A stretch of DNA of 64,000 nucleotides from Hyphomicrobium methylovorum (GTDB lineage: Bacteria; Pseudomonadota; Alphaproteobacteria; Rhizobiales; Hyphomicrobiaceae). Under the pieces are notes generated by a model. That model was not told the origin of the DNA. It searched no databases and saw only the letters and a list, made by a program, of their open reading frames with translations. The stretch's first letter is position 1. Each line of letters opens with the position of its first letter. The stretch covers positions 2,398,501 to 2,462,500 of the forward strand of contig NZ_QHJE01000001.1 of the NCBI RefSeq assembly GCF_013626205.1, read 5' to 3'. This document shows positions 45,811-55,005 of this stretch, one piece after another. Position numbers and translations under genes: made by a program.

Positions 45811-46029
45811 GTGGAATTGCCCGGCAACCGCGTGAAGGATGCGTTTGATTGCGTCATGGCGTGGCGTACCGATCGGCTGACGCCGCGTCGCTGTCCCGTC
45901 TGTGGTGCGGATGGTCTTGAGATCAGCGATCACTCGGCGCGGCCATACGTCGAGTGGTACATTCTAGCTTGCGGCGCGTGCGGGCTTGAGGCTCGCCTGT
46001 CTCTTCCGCTCGCTGGGCCGGACCATTGA
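45811..46029 (+). CDS. 72-residue zinc-ribbon protein of unknown function
   Basis: A short protein with two CxxC knuckles, CPVCG (28-32) and CGACG (54-58), arranged as a single zinc ribbon. It starts with GTG after AAGGGGCGAAGG. It begins 17 bases after apt and stops directly before the next gene, so it is inside the apt-mtnA operon. No catalytic motif is seen; nucleic-acid or protein binding is the usual role of such ribbons. Function is unknown. Confidence 0.7.
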   Translation: MELPGNRVKDAFDCVMAWRTDRLTPRRCPVCGADGLEISDHSARPYVEWYILACGACGLEARLSLPLAGPDH

Positions 46030-46032
46030 GTG

Positions 46033-46746
46033 ATGGCTGACGACGCGAAGACGGAGATCGTTCTGTTGCCAGGTCTTGATGGCACAGGACAACTGTTTGA
46101 CCGTCTTGAGCGCGATCTCTCGCCCCGGCTTACCGTCACAGCCGTGTCTTATCCGAATGACGCGAGTCTCGGTTATGCTGGTTATTCGAAGCTCGTATGC
46201 GAGCTGATCGGGAAGCGAAACGTCATCTTGCTTGGAGAATCGTTTTCCGGGCCTGTTGCGGTTCGGGTGGCGGCTCAGCTCGGCCAGCAAATCGAAAGCG
46301 TTGTTCTGGCGGCGACGTTCCTCAAATATCCGTATCCCGGCTGGCTGCTACGGCGGGCAGCGCGCGTCGATCCGGAAACGACGCCGGTGCGGCTTCGCAA
46401 TCGGGTGCTGATGGGTTCGTATGGGGATCCCGAATTGGAGGCGAAGGTCGATGGTATTGTGCGGAACCTGTCGCGTCCGGTGCGCGCGGCGCGGCTTTGC
46501 GCGATAGCAGATATTGATGTGCGAGATGACTTTACCGCGCTCAAAGTTCCTGTTCTGGCGCTTCACGGGCGGCAAGACTTGCTTATTCGCAGGACGCCTA
46601 TTCAGCGCGCCGTAAGCCGCAAGGGCGGGGCGCGCATGATTGTCTTGCCTGCGGCGCACATGCTGCTGCAAACACGCGCCAGAGAATGTGCGGCTGAAAT
46701 TCTTTCGTTCGTGTCCTCGTACACGGCGGCCAAGGAGAAAAGATGA
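46033..46746 (+). CDS. Alpha/beta hydrolase
   Basis: A 237-residue soluble hydrolase. '[13 protein letters not shown]' is the oxyanion strand, '[15 protein letters not shown]' the nucleophile elbow (Ser in GESFSG), '[10 protein letters not shown]' the acid, and '[10 protein letters not shown]' the His. This pattern resembles small esterases and acyl-thioesterase-like hydrolases. The ATG at 46033 is preferred to GTG at 46030, which abuts the previous stop. Its stop overlaps the mtnA start by four bases, so it is coupled to mtnA, but no role in methionine salvage is known for it. Confidence 0.85.
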   Translation: MADDAKTEIVLLPGLDGTGQLFDRLERDLSPRLTVTAVSYPNDASLGYAGYSKLVCELIGKRNVILLGESFSGPVAVRVAAQLGQQIESVVLAATFLKYPYPGWLLRRAARVDPETTPVRLRNRVLMGSYGDPELEAKVDGIVRNLSRPVRAARLCAIADIDVRDDFTALKVPVLALHGRQDLLIRRTPIQRAVSRKGGARMIVLPAAHMLLQTRARECAAEILSFVSSYTAAKEKR

Positions 46747-47846
46747 AAATCGACGGCGTTCCGTCCCGGACGATTTGGCTGGAAAGCGACGGCCAGACGG
46801 TCGGCATCCTGGATCAGACACGGTTGCCGCACGAGATCGTGCGCGTGACGCTGCGAACCGTTGACGATGCGGCGCGTGCGATCAAATCGATGCAGGTGCG
46901 TGGGGCGCCGCTGATCGGTGTCGCTGCGGCGTATGGTGTGGCGCTCGCGATGCAAGCCGATGCGTCTGATGCCGCGCTTCGGCGTGCCGTTGCATATCTT
47001 GCCGAGCAACGGCCGACAGCGATCAATTTGCGCTGGGCGCTCGATGATCTGGCGCAGCGGCTTGGCCCGCTTGCAGAGGGTGAGCGACGCGACGCTGCAT
47101 TCGCGCGTGCCGGTGAGATCGCGGAAGAAGATGTCGAGTCGTGTCGTCGCATCGGCGTCAACGGGTTGGAAATCATCCGCGCAGCATCTGCGAAAAAGAA
47201 ACCTGGCGAGCCGGTCAATATCCTTACGCATTGCAATGCTGGATGGCTTGCCTGCGTTGACTGGGGAACCGCGACGTCGCCGATCTACCACGCACACGAC
47301 GCTGGTATTCCTGTGCATGTCTGGGTCGATGAAACGCGGCCGCGCAGTCAGGGTGCGGCTCTAACGGCGTTCGAGCTACTGCATCATGGTGTGCCGCACA
47401 GTCTGATCGTCGATAACGCAGGTGGGCACTTCATGCAGCGTGGCGACGTTGATCTTGTGATCGTCGGTACGGACCGGGTGACGGCGCATGGAGATGTGGC
47501 AAACAAGATCGGGACGTATTTGAAGGCTCTGGCGGCGTACGACAACGGCGTGCCTTTCTATGTCGCGCTGCCCTATTCCACGATCGACTGGAGCATCAAG
47601 AACGGCGTCGATATTCCGATTGAAGAACGCGGATCGGAAGAAGTGTTGTCCGTCTATGGACGCAACTCTGCTGGCGAAGTTCAGGCCGTTTCGATTTCGG
47701 CAGAGGGGACGCCTGCACGTAACCCGGCGTTCGATGTCACGCCGTCGCGTCTTGTCAGCGGATTGATTACGGAGCGGGGCGTGTGTGCGTCTTCGCACGA
47801 CGGGCTTCTATCGCTTTATCCAGAAAAGAGAAGCGCCGCAGAATGA
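46743..47846 (+). CDS. mtnA: Methylthioribose-1-phosphate isomerase
   Basis: A 367-residue enzyme that turns methylthioribose 1-phosphate into methylthioribulose 1-phosphate. It is related to eIF2B subunits. Visible: '[16 protein letters not shown]', '[12 protein letters not shown]', the catalytic Cys in '[11 protein letters not shown]', '[16 protein letters not shown]', the catalytic Asp in '[20 protein letters not shown]' and 'PYSTIDWSI'. It is overlapped by four bases on both sides, with the hydrolase before it and the aldolase after it, so it shares their operon. Confidence 0.97.
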   Translation: MKIDGVPSRTIWLESDGQTVGILDQTRLPHEIVRVTLRTVDDAARAIKSMQVRGAPLIGVAAAYGVALAMQADASDAALRRAVAYLAEQRPTAINLRWALDDLAQRLGPLAEGERRDAAFARAGEIAEEDVESCRRIGVNGLEIIRAASAKKKPGEPVNILTHCNAGWLACVDWGTATSPIYHAHDAGIPVHVWVDETRPRSQGAALTAFELLHHGVPHSLIVDNAGGHFMQRGDVDLVIVGTDRVTAHGDVANKIGTYLKALAAYDNGVPFYVALPYSTIDWSIKNGVDIPIEERGSEEVLSVYGRNSAGEVQAVSISAEGTPARNPAFDVTPSRLVSGLITERGVCASSHDGLLSLYPEKRSAAE

Positions 47847-48505
47847 CCAAAGCAAAGCAACCGAGCGAGAAAGCCCTGCGGCGCGCCATCGTCGAGACGG
47901 CGTTGGAGATGAGCCAATCCGGGCTTTCGCCTGGCCGCTCCGGCAACGTCTCGGCGCGCTGGAAAGACGGCATGCTGATTACGCCGTCTGGGCGACGCTA
48001 TGAAGATACCGCGCCGGAAGACATCGCGTTCGTTGCTGGTGATGGGTCTGTCGCGGGCGGTAAGTTCAAGCCTTCGACGGAATGGCATTTTCATTTGGCG
48101 GCTTATCGTGCGCGGCCCGACCGACACGCCGTCATTCATACCCATTCGATGCACGCTACGGTCTTGGCGTGTGCGCACCAGCCTATTCCGGCGTTTCACT
48201 ACATGGTGGCGGCGGCAGGTGGTTCGGATATTCCATGTGTTCCCTACGCGACGTTTGGAACGGAGGCGCTTGCGCAGCATGTGGCTGCTGGCTTGAAGGC
48301 GCGGGACGCTTGCCTGATGGCGAACCATGGGCAAATCGCGATCGGCGTTTCTCTTTCTCACGCGCTCGAACTGGCGTTCGAGGTCGAGGCGCTTTCCGAG
48401 CAGTATTACAAAGTTCTGACGCTCGGGAAGGCTCAGCTTCTCTCGGAAAGCGAAATGGATGATGTGCTCAATCGCTTCAAAAGCTACGGACGGAACGCAG
48501 AGTAG
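47843..48505 (+). CDS. Class II aldolase, probable methylthioribulose-1-phosphate aldolase (FucA/Ald2-like)
   Basis: A 220-residue zinc aldolase. Zinc His residues are in '[13 protein letters not shown]' and '[12 protein letters not shown]'; the catalytic Glu is in '[13 protein letters not shown]'. The segment '[26 protein letters not shown]' matches L-fuculose-phosphate aldolase very closely, which argues against MtnB dehydratase of the same fold. Coupled to mtnA by a four-base overlap, it is best explained as Ald2 of the DHAP shunt, giving dihydroxyacetone phosphate and 2-methylthioacetaldehyde. That substrate is inferred from context; a related 5-deoxyribulose 1-phosphate activity is also possible. 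Confidence 0.85.
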   Translation: MTKAKQPSEKALRRAIVETALEMSQSGLSPGRSGNVSARWKDGMLITPSGRRYEDTAPEDIAFVAGDGSVAGGKFKPSTEWHFHLAAYRARPDRHAVIHTHSMHATVLACAHQPIPAFHYMVAAAGGSDIPCVPYATFGTEALAQHVAAGLKARDACLMANHGQIAIGVSLSHALELAFEVEALSEQYYKVLTLGKAQLLSESEMDDVLNRFKSYGRNAE

Positions 48506-48688
48506 GTTCTGAGGGCGGCGGTTTTGAGCAAGTAAAGCCCGTAAAATAAGGACGAAGCTGGAAATAGGGGCGTGTAGGGATCATATTTTCTTATGGTCAG
48601 ATTTTTAAATTCAATTAGCCTCGGCAATTCGATCCGGGCTTAGCTGGCCGTCTTCCTCCTTCTTCCTTCTTCCAGGGTAGGGTTAACG

Positions 48689-50200
48689 ATGGTGACCAAG
48701 ACAACCAAACTGACAACTTCGGCCGGCGCGCCGGTTTCAGACAATCAGAATTCTCTCTCCGCCGGAGCGCGGGGCCCGCTTCTTCTCGAAGACTATCAAC
48801 TGATCGAGAAGCTGGCGCATCAGAACCGCGAGCGTATTCCAGAGCGCACGGTGCATGCGAAAGGCTGGGGTGCTTACGGCACGCTGACGATTACCGGCGA
48901 CATTTCGAAGTATACGAAAGCCTCGGTTTTTCAGCCGGGCGCGAAGACAGAGATGCTCGCACGCTTCTCGACCGTTGCCGGTGAACTTGGCGCGGCAGAC
49001 GCTGAGCGCGACGTGCGTGGGTTTGCTCTCAAATTCTACACCAACGAGGGCAACTGGGATCTCGTCGGCAATAACACGCCGGTGTTCTTCGTTCGTGATC
49101 CGCTGAAGTTCCCGGACTTCATTCACACGCAGAAGCGGCACCCGAAGACGAACATGCGTTCGCCAACGGCGATGTGGGATTTCTGGTCGCTTTCGCCGGA
49201 AAGCCTGCATCAGGTAACGATCCTGATGTCGGATCGCGGTCTGCCGGTCGGCGTTCGCAACATGAACGGCTATGGCTCGCACACGTTTGCTTTCATCAAC
49301 GCTGCGAACGAGCGGTTCTGGGTGAAGTTCCACTTCAAGACCCTGCAAGGCCATAAGCACTGGACGAACAAGAAGGCTGCCGAGATCGTCGGCCATACGC
49401 GTGAATCCACGCAGGAAGACCTGTTCACCGCGATCGAAAAGGGCGACTTCCCGAAGTGGAAGGTTCAGGTCCAGATCATGCCGGAAGCCGAAGCCGACAA
49501 GCATTGGTACAATCCATTCGACCTGACCAAGGTTTGGCCGCACGCGGATTATCCGCCGATCGATGTTGGTGTTCTGGAACTCAATCGTAATCCTGAGAAC
49601 TATTTCGCTGAGATCGAGCAGGCAGCGTTTTCGCCGTCAAACATCGTGCCGGGCATCGGCTTCTCGCCCGACAAGATGTTGCAGGCCCGCATATTCTCGT
49701 ATGCCGATGCGCATCGTTATCGCCTCGGAACGCATTACGAGCATCTGCCGGTGAACGCTGCGCGGTGCCCGGTGCACAACTATCATAAAGACGGTCCGAT
49801 GCGGTTCTTCCCGCAAGAGACCGGTAACGTCGACGCGTATTACGAGCCGAATTCGTTCAACGGTGCGGCTGAAGACAAGTCGGTTGCCGAGCCGCCGCTC
49901 AAGCTCTCGGGCGATGCTGCGCGCTACAACCATCGTGATGGCAACGACGACTACCGGCAGGTGACGGCGCTTTTCAATCTGTTCGATAAGGATCAGAAAG
50001 CGCGCCTGTTCAACAACGTTGCTGAAGCGATGTGGGGCATTCCGGACTTCATTGCCGAGCGTCAGCTTGGGCACTTCAAGAAGGTGCATCCGGAGTATGA
50101 AGCAGGCGTCAGGGCGGCGCTTGAGCATATGACGAGGCAGAAGGCGTCTGAGACGGCGCAGCAGCAGAAGATGCCGCAAGCCAGCGAAGCTGCGGAGTAA
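48689..50200 (+). CDS. katA: Monofunctional heme catalase, small-subunit clade
   Basis: A 503-residue catalase that breaks hydrogen peroxide down to water and oxygen. The distal His is in '[14 protein letters not shown]', the distal Asn in '[16 protein letters not shown]', and the heme-ligand Tyr in '[14 protein letters not shown]'. Length and lack of a C-terminal flavodoxin-like domain fit the small-subunit type. The start is ATG; a GGTAGGGTTAAC precedes it. It is monocistronic: a 180-base upstream region with a CT-rich stretch lies before it and a strong terminator after. An OxyR site was not recognisable by eye. Confidence 0.97.
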   Translation: MVTKTTKLTTSAGAPVSDNQNSLSAGARGPLLLEDYQLIEKLAHQNRERIPERTVHAKGWGAYGTLTITGDISKYTKASVFQPGAKTEMLARFSTVAGELGAADAERDVRGFALKFYTNEGNWDLVGNNTPVFFVRDPLKFPDFIHTQKRHPKTNMRSPTAMWDFWSLSPESLHQVTILMSDRGLPVGVRNMNGYGSHTFAFINAANERFWVKFHFKTLQGHKHWTNKKAAEIVGHTRESTQEDLFTAIEKGDFPKWKVQVQIMPEAEADKHWYNPFDLTKVWPHADYPPIDVGVLELNRNPENYFAEIEQAAFSPSNIVPGIGFSPDKMLQARIFSYADAHRYRLGTHYEHLPVNAARCPVHNYHKDGPMRFFPQETGNVDAYYEPNSFNGAAEDKSVAEPPLKLSGDAARYNHRDGNDDYRQVTALFNLFDKDQKARLFNNVAEAMWGIPDFIAERQLGHFKKVHPEYEAGVRAALEHMTRQKASETAQQQKMPQASEAAE

Positions 50201-50223
50201 ATCCGCGCGCCTACAGGCATAGC

Positions 50224-50256
50224 AAAAAGGCCCCGCGGGAATGCGGGGCCTTTTTT
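50224..50256 (+). terminator. Rho-independent terminator after katA
   Basis: AAAAAGGCCCCGC / GCGGGGCCTTTTTT, 13 perfect pairs with a six-base loop, T-rich on both strands; it serves katA and possibly the convergent DUF3297 gene. Confidence 0.9.
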
Positions 50257-50293
50257 GTTGGCTATCAGGGCTAAGGAAGCGCAGCGTCTCTGT

Positions 50294-50536
50294 TCAAGCC
50301 GTGACGCGGATATAGGGCTCCACCTGGCCCTTGAGCTTCAGCGTCATCGGGCGACCGTTGCGATCTTTGGCGTTGCCTGCGGAAACGCGGATCCAACCTT
50401 CGCTGATGCAATATTCTTCGACGTTCGTCTTCTCGACGCCGTTGAAGCGAATGCCGATGTCGCGCTTCAGAATTTCTTCGTCGAAGTGCGGGCTTCGGGG
50501 GTCGTTGCTGAGGCGGTCAGGAAGTTGGTCGGCCAT
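50294..50536 (-). CDS. DUF3297 protein
   Basis: An 80-residue protein matching DUF3297 along its whole length: 'LPDRLSNDPRSPHFDEEILKRDIGIRFNG', 'EEYCISEGWIRV' and 'DRNGRPMTLKLKGQVEPY'. It was once labelled glutathione peroxidase in databases without support; function is unknown. It lies 12 bases after ychF on the same strand and may be cotranscribed with it. Confidence 0.9.
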   Translation of the reverse strand: MADQLPDRLSNDPRSPHFDEEILKRDIGIRFNGVEKTNVEEYCISEGWIRVSAGNAKDRNGRPMTLKLKGQVEPYIRVTA

Positions 50537-50548
50537 AGCTCGTCCCTC

Positions 50549-51646
50549 TTAGTTTGCAAATCGGAAGTGCATCACGTCGCCATCCTGGACGACGTATTCC
50601 TTCCCTTCCAGGCGCATCTTGCCTGCTTCCTTTGCGCCTGTCTCGCCTTTGCCGGTCACATAATCCGGATAGGCGATGGTTTCAGCGCGAATGAAGCCTT
50701 TCTCGAAATCGGAATGAATTACGCCCGCGGCCTGCGGTGCTTTGGTGCCGCGCGTGATCGTCCAGGCGCGCGCCTCTTTCGGACCGACTGTAAAGTACGT
50801 CACGAGGTCGAGAAGCGCATAACCTGCGCGGATCAGACGGTTCAGCCCAGCTTCGGCGAGACCCATTTCAGACAGGAACGCGTCGCGGTCTTCCGGTGCA
50901 AGACCTGCGAACTCGCTTTCGATCTTGGCCGAGATGATGACGACGGCCGCGCCTTCGGCTTTCGCGCGCTCTTCGACCATCTTTGAAAACGCATTGCCTT
51001 CAGCTGCTGCCGTTTCCTCAACGTTGCAGACGTAGACGATGGGCTTCGACGTCAACAACTGAAGGGCGCGGAAGGCCGGCATTTCTTCAGGCGTGATGCT
51101 GGCGAGCCGGGCAGGCTTGCCTTCGCGAAGGAGATGCAGCGGCTTCTCCATGACGGCGAGTTGCGCCTTGGCGTCTTTGTCTCCGGTCTTGGCTTTCTTC
51201 TCGATCTGGGAAACGCGCTTCTCGAGGCTTTCGAGATCGGCAAGCATCAGTTCGGTTTCGACGACGTCGGCGTCAGCCAGCGGATCAATCCGGTTTTCGA
51301 CATGCGTGATGTCGTCATCTACGAAGCAGCGCAGCACATAAGCGACGGCATCGACTTCGCGGATGTGTGAGAGGAATTTGTTGCCGAGTCCTTCGCCCTT
51401 CGACGCGCCGCGCACCAGCCCGGCGATATCGACGAACGTCAGCCGTGTTGGGATGATCTCTTTGCTGCCCGCGATCTTCGCAAGCATTTCCAAGCGATCA
51501 TCAGGCACGCCAACTTCGCCGACGTTCGGCTCGATGGTGCAGAACGGATAGTTGGCCGCTTCGGCCGCGGCCGTTTCGGTCAGCGCGTTGAAGAGTGTCG
51601 ACTTGCCGACATTCGGCAGACCGACGATTCCGCATTTAAAGCCCAT
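50549..51646 (-). CDS. ychF: Redox-regulated ATPase YchF (OLA1)
   Basis: A 365-residue universally conserved P-loop NTPase of the Obg family that prefers ATP. The P-loop GLPNVGKST is at residues 8-16, 'FVDIAGLVRGASKGEGLGNKFL' is switch II, and the usual NKxD is replaced by 'NVEE', the hallmark of ATP preference. The C-terminal TGS-like domain ends with 'VQDGDVMHFRFAN'. It binds ribosomes and responds to oxidative stress. It follows the pth-rplY cluster order common in Rhizobiales. Confidence 0.97.
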   Translation of the reverse strand: MGFKCGIVGLPNVGKSTLFNALTETAAAEAANYPFCTIEPNVGEVGVPDDRLEMLAKIAGSKEIIPTRLTFVDIAGLVRGASKGEGLGNKFLSHIREVDAVAYVLRCFVDDDITHVENRIDPLADADVVETELMLADLESLEKRVSQIEKKAKTGDKDAKAQLAVMEKPLHLLREGKPARLASITPEEMPAFRALQLLTSKPIVYVCNVEETAAAEGNAFSKMVEERAKAEGAAVVIISAKIESEFAGLAPEDRDAFLSEMGLAEAGLNRLIRAGYALLDLVTYFTVGPKEARAWTITRGTKAPQAAGVIHSDFEKGFIRAETIAYPDYVTGKGETGAKEAGKMRLEGKEYVVQDGDVMHFRFAN

Positions 51647-51741
51647 GTGTGTGGGGTATCCGTTTGAAGTTGCTGTCCGTGGGGTTAAGCGAGACGTTGC
51701 GGCTTGTGAAGCCGCATGAGGCCATTATGCGGCCCTTTGGC

Positions 51742-52476
51742 TCACTTCACGAACTTGGCGAAGGCGAATGCCGAGTAGCGATCGGGGCTCGGCAGGTTGG
51801 ACGTGTTGGACATGGCGTCCGCGAGTGCCTCGGAAATCAATGCGCCTGCGTCCGCCTGTCGGATCGCAATGACGATGAATGGGCGCTGCCAGCTCGTGTC
51901 GGCATCCTCGCACTCGGCGCAGGGTTCGAGGTAGCGGCCGAGATTGAGCGTCCACATCGGAATGCGGTCACCGAGCGCGTCGCGGACCCAGTGCGCTGTC
52001 CGTGCCGCGCGCAATCCGCCCCGCTGTTCCTCGCGCTCGACGTCGCCCTCTTGGCTGGCAAGGCCGACCGCGATCAGTCCACGTGCCGAGCCCAGTCCTT
52101 CGCGAAGCTGCGGCGCCAAGACTTCGTCTCGGATGTCTGCCGGTGAAAGGCGCTGTTCGGATCTTTCGAGGTCCGTTGTCGAGCCGCGAACCCAGCCGTA
52201 ATTTTTGGTGAGCACGACCACGTCGAAGAAAACACGCTTGCCGTGGCGGTCAGCGCCTTCGATCGGGAAGGCCAGCGTGCGGTCGTTCCAGCGCTTGGCG
52301 ATAATGTGTCTGACGCCGCTCTTGTCTTTGTTGTGCGCGACGAGCGCGTCTTTGATGACGAAGCCGAACACGCCGACGGTGAAGAGAAGGATCAGCAAGC
52401 CAAGGACGACTTCGCGGCGATCGCCGAAAAAGCGTGACCAACCGCCTTCACGCCGCTCGATTTGATAATCCGACAT
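51742..52476 (-). CDS. Single-pass membrane protein of unknown function
   Basis: A 244-residue protein. One membrane helix near the N-terminus (VVLGLLILLFTVGVFGFVIK) follows a short charged cytoplasmic stretch. The 195-residue soluble part contains 'VFFDVVVLTKNYGWVRGS', 'RGLIAVGLASQEGDVEREEQRG' and 'WTLNLGRYLEPCAECEDADTSWQRPFIVI' with a Cys-x-x-Cys. I do not recognise a family. Its location between pth and ychF, 39 bases after pth, suggests cotranscription, but no functional link is visible. Confidence 0.7.
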   Translation of the reverse strand: MSDYQIERREGGWSRFFGDRREVVLGLLILLFTVGVFGFVIKDALVAHNKDKSGVRHIIAKRWNDRTLAFPIEGADRHGKRVFFDVVVLTKNYGWVRGSTTDLERSEQRLSPADIRDEVLAPQLREGLGSARGLIAVGLASQEGDVEREEQRGGLRAARTAHWVRDALGDRIPMWTLNLGRYLEPCAECEDADTSWQRPFIVIAIRQADAGALISEALADAMSNTSNLPSPDRYSAFAFAKFVK

Positions 52477-52515
52477 CGGTGCCCTCGACGCTAAACGAAT
52501 CCCCTCCGGCGGCTT

Positions 52516-53256
52516 TTACGAGCCGTCGCCACCCGATTTTCTGGCACCGAGCCATTTTTTCAGGTTCTCGGCAAGGGCGGATTGGCGTTTGGAGGCGCGT
52601 TCACCAGCAGGGTGTGACGCAGTTGCAGGCTTTTTCACGTCTTCGCGTTCGGCTGGCGCAGATTGCTTTGCAGCGGGCGGTTCGTCGTCTTCGATCGTGG
52701 CGCGCGCGACATCGTTCAGAAAGCGTGCGTCGTCACCTTTGGCGAGATGGGGCGCGGCGTTGGCAATCGCGTCGATCAGGTTCGTGAGCCATGCGCGCTC
52801 AGATTTCGCGAAATCGTTCAGTACGTAATGCGCGACGACATCTCTGGAGCCCGGATGGCCGATGCCGAGCCGCACGCGCTTGTAGTCATTTTCGATATGA
52901 GCGGAGATCGAACGCAGGCCGTTGTGTCCGGCGTTGCCGCCGCCTGCCTTCAGCTTGATCTTGCCTGGAACGAGATCAAGCTCATCGTGGAAAACGTAGA
53001 TGTCCGATTGCGAGATCTTGAGGAAGCGCGCGGCCTCACCGACGGCGCGGCCGCTATCGTTCATGTACGTTTCGGGCTTCAGAAGAACGATGCGTTCAGA
53101 GCCGATACTGCCTTCGGTCACCAGGCCTTGAAACTTTTTGCGCCAGGGGCCGAAGCCGTGACGTTCGGCGATGCGCTCGACAGCCATGAAACCGATGTTG
53201 TGCCGGTTGCCGCTGTACTTTTCTCCGGGATTGCCGAGGCCGACGAAGAGCTTCAT
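52516..53256 (-). CDS. pth: Peptidyl-tRNA hydrolase with C-terminal extension
   Basis: An esterase that releases peptides from stalled peptidyl-tRNA. The N-terminal 190 residues hold all family sites: '[19 protein letters not shown]' (catalytic His, Asn), '[10 protein letters not shown]' and '[28 protein letters not shown]' (catalytic Asp). A 50-residue tail, rich in Ala, Glu and Lys, extends beyond the usual 190-200 residues, as in many Rhizobiales. It lies 100 bases downstream of rplY, the standard alphaproteobacterial order. Confidence 0.96.
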   Translation of the reverse strand: MKLFVGLGNPGEKYSGNRHNIGFMAVERIAERHGFGPWRKKFQGLVTEGSIGSERIVLLKPETYMNDSGRAVGEAARFLKISQSDIYVFHDELDLVPGKIKLKAGGGNAGHNGLRSISAHIENDYKRVRLGIGHPGSRDVVAHYVLNDFAKSERAWLTNLIDAIANAAPHLAKGDDARFLNDVARATIEDDEPPAAKQSAPAEREDVKKPATASHPAGERASKRQSALAENLKKWLGARKSGGDGS

Positions 53257-53356
53257 GTCGCGTAGCGCCTTCAGTCTCGCCTACGGCGAGCTGGCCGGGA
53301 GGCGCAGGAGAACATTCAACCCGGCGCGATTTCCATCACGCCGGGTTGGTAATTGC

Positions 53357-54082
53357 TTATTTCTTTGCCGCAGGCTTTGCAGCAGGTGCTGCCTTAGCAG
53401 CCGGCGCCTTACCGGCCGGAGCTGCTGCTGCCTTGCCAGCTGCCGGAGCGGCGGCCTTCGCGTCACCCGCAGGTGCTGCAGCGGCATCCGTCGTCGATGC
53501 GGAATCATCGTCGCCCTTCAGTGCGCCAGCAATGGTCGCGATCGTGAAGTCGCGGTTCTTGATGACGGTCGAGATGCCTTCCGGAAGGTTCAATGCGGAA
53601 GCATGGATCGAGCGGCCGATCTCAAGGCCTTCGAGGTTGATTTCGAAGAAGCTCGGGATCTTGTCATAAGGGCAGAAGATTTCGACGTCGTGGCGGACGA
53701 TGTTCAAAACGCCGCCGCGCTTCAGGCCGGGAGACGCTGCTTCGTTGACGAAGCGAACCGGGACCGACACGCGGATGACGCCATCCTTGCCGACGCGCTG
53801 AAAATCAACGTGGAGCGGCGTGTCGCGGATGGGGTCGACCTGCACGTCACGAGCGAGCACAATGTGCTTCTTGCCTTCGACGTCGATTTCGATCGCGGTC
53901 GAAGTGAAGCGGCCCTTCAGAACCTGCTTCCAAAGCTCGTTGTATTCGAGATTGATCGTTTCAGGGGTTTCCTGATTGCCGTAAATGACGGCAGGCACAT
54001 TTCCATCGCGGCGTGCTTGTCGTGCGGCCCCCTTGCCTGCACGAGCGCGCGCCGTAGCCTTGAGCGAAATCAGCTCAGCCAT
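53357..54082 (-). CDS. rplY: 50S ribosomal protein L25 / general stress protein Ctc
   Basis: A 241-residue, long-form L25 (Ctc type) that binds 5S rRNA. The N-terminal beta-barrel is recognisable from 'GKGAARQARRDGNVPAVIYG' and 'HIVLARDVQVDPIRDTPLHVDFQRV'; the C-terminal domain includes 'VCPYDKIPSFFEINLEGLEIGRSIHASALNLPEG'-type sequence. The last 50 residues are an Ala/Pro/Lys tail (KAAAPAAGKAAAAPAGK). First gene of the rplY-pth block; the palindrome at 54175 is about 95 bases upstream of it. Confidence 0.95.
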   Translation of the reverse strand: MAELISLKATARARAGKGAARQARRDGNVPAVIYGNQETPETINLEYNELWKQVLKGRFTSTAIEIDVEGKKHIVLARDVQVDPIRDTPLHVDFQRVGKDGVIRVSVPVRFVNEAASPGLKRGGVLNIVRHDVEIFCPYDKIPSFFEINLEGLEIGRSIHASALNLPEGISTVIKNRDFTIATIAGALKGDDDSASTTDAAAAPAGDAKAAAPAAGKAAAAPAGKAPAAKAAPAAKPAAKK

Positions 54083-54174
54083 GGCATCGTCTCCGTGTTT
54101 CAGGTCTTTCGCCTATCGAAAGACCAAAAGCCGCTCATCGGCCTCCAAGGGTGCCGTGCGGCGTCTCAGGATTA

Positions 54175-54186
54175 ATCTCATGAGAT
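54175..54186. promoter_or_regulatory. Perfect 12-base palindrome between rplY and the Fur-family gene
   Basis: ATCTCATGAGAT lies 90 bases upstream of rplY and 170 bases upstream of the divergent Fur/Zur-type regulator. It is operator-like but does not resemble a known alphaproteobacterial Zur or Fur box. Confidence 0.35.
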
Positions 54187-54357
54187 GTGCGGTCTATACC
54201 CGGGGTTTGCAGCGGGCGCAATGCGGTCCGCTGGTCAATTCGGGCACCCGACGGCCCGGTTAGGCTGGAAAAACGGGCCGAATATCAGCATATAGGGCCT
54301 GGATGGCCGGTCGTGCCACGGAAATGCCGACCTGCCGCAGAGGAGACGCTGCAACTC

Positions 54358-54771
54358 ATGGCTCGCAAGCCCACAAAGCGCCGAAGCGCGGCCGATCAGG
54401 ACAGGATTATCGTCGAGGCGCTCCGGGGCGTGGGCCGTCCTGTCAGTGCTTACGAACTGATCGAGGAAGTGCGCGGCAAAGGGGTCAGCGCGCCGCCGAC
54501 CGTTTACCGGGCACTGCAGCGGCTCATCGAAGACGGGTTGGCGCACCGGCTGGAAAGCCTCAATGCGTTCGTCGCCTGCGAGCATCCGCATCATGAGGGC
54601 AAGGCCGTGTTTGCCATCTGCGACGCGTGCGGTTCCGTCAAAGAGTTCGACAGTCCTGCGGCGGTCAAAAGTCTGCAGGGATGGGCGAGCAAGAACGACT
54701 TCATCGTTCGTGCGATGACGATGGAACTCAGGGGGCGATGCGCTCAATGCGCGGCCGCTCCGGCGGGCTGA
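54358..54771 (+). CDS. Fur-family transcriptional regulator, probably Zur-like
   Basis: A 137-residue metal-dependent repressor. The winged-helix part includes 'ALRGVGRPVSAYELIEEVRGKGVSAPPTVYRALQRLIEDGLAHRLESLNAFVAC'. Metal sites: 'CEHPHHEGKAVFAICDACGSVKEF' with CxxC, and a second CxxC (CAQC) at the end, the structural zinc site typical of Zur and Fur. His-rich 'EHPHHEG' favours zinc. The ATG at 54358 is preceded by AGAGGAGACG at a slightly long spacing; upstream codons lack similarity. No zinc transporter is encoded nearby. Confidence 0.85.
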   Translation: MARKPTKRRSAADQDRIIVEALRGVGRPVSAYELIEEVRGKGVSAPPTVYRALQRLIEDGLAHRLESLNAFVACEHPHHEGKAVFAICDACGSVKEFDSPAAVKSLQGWASKNDFIVRAMTMELRGRCAQCAAAPAG

Positions 54772-54828
54772 GTGAATTTCTTGCCGTTAGCCCAGGCCAA
54801 AGAGATTAACGACGGCTTTGCCGAGTCT

Positions 54829-54881
54829 CACTCTGGATCCCCGGCCCACATTCGCTTTCGCTCATTAGGCCGAGGATGACG
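54829..54881 (+). repeat. Dispersed palindromic intergenic repeat, copy 3
   Basis: CTCTGGATCCCCGG ... GGCCGAGGATGACG, the same element as at 7861 and 7981. It lies between the Fur-family gene and the convergent alcohol dehydrogenase gene. The rest of that 230-base gap shows nothing I can name. Confidence 0.7.
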
Positions 54882-55005
54882 GTTGTGGGGCAGGCATCGC
54901 GTGGAGTTGGGAGAGTTTTCTGTGGCGCCGTCGACTCTCCTTCGTCGAGCCGGCCGACGGCGTGGTCGTGGGGCGGGCACCGAGGGCCTGTTGCTAGTCC
55001 CGTGG

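Noticed and set aside
47843-48505. Class II aldolase as MtnB dehydratase
   Set aside because: The protein is much closer to FucA in the '[24 protein letters not shown]' stretch, and no mtnC or mtnD accompanies it.
53171-54175. A 334-codon plus-strand frame opposite pth and rplY
   Set aside because: Composition is Arg/Cys/Ser-rich shadow of two certain minus-strand genes.
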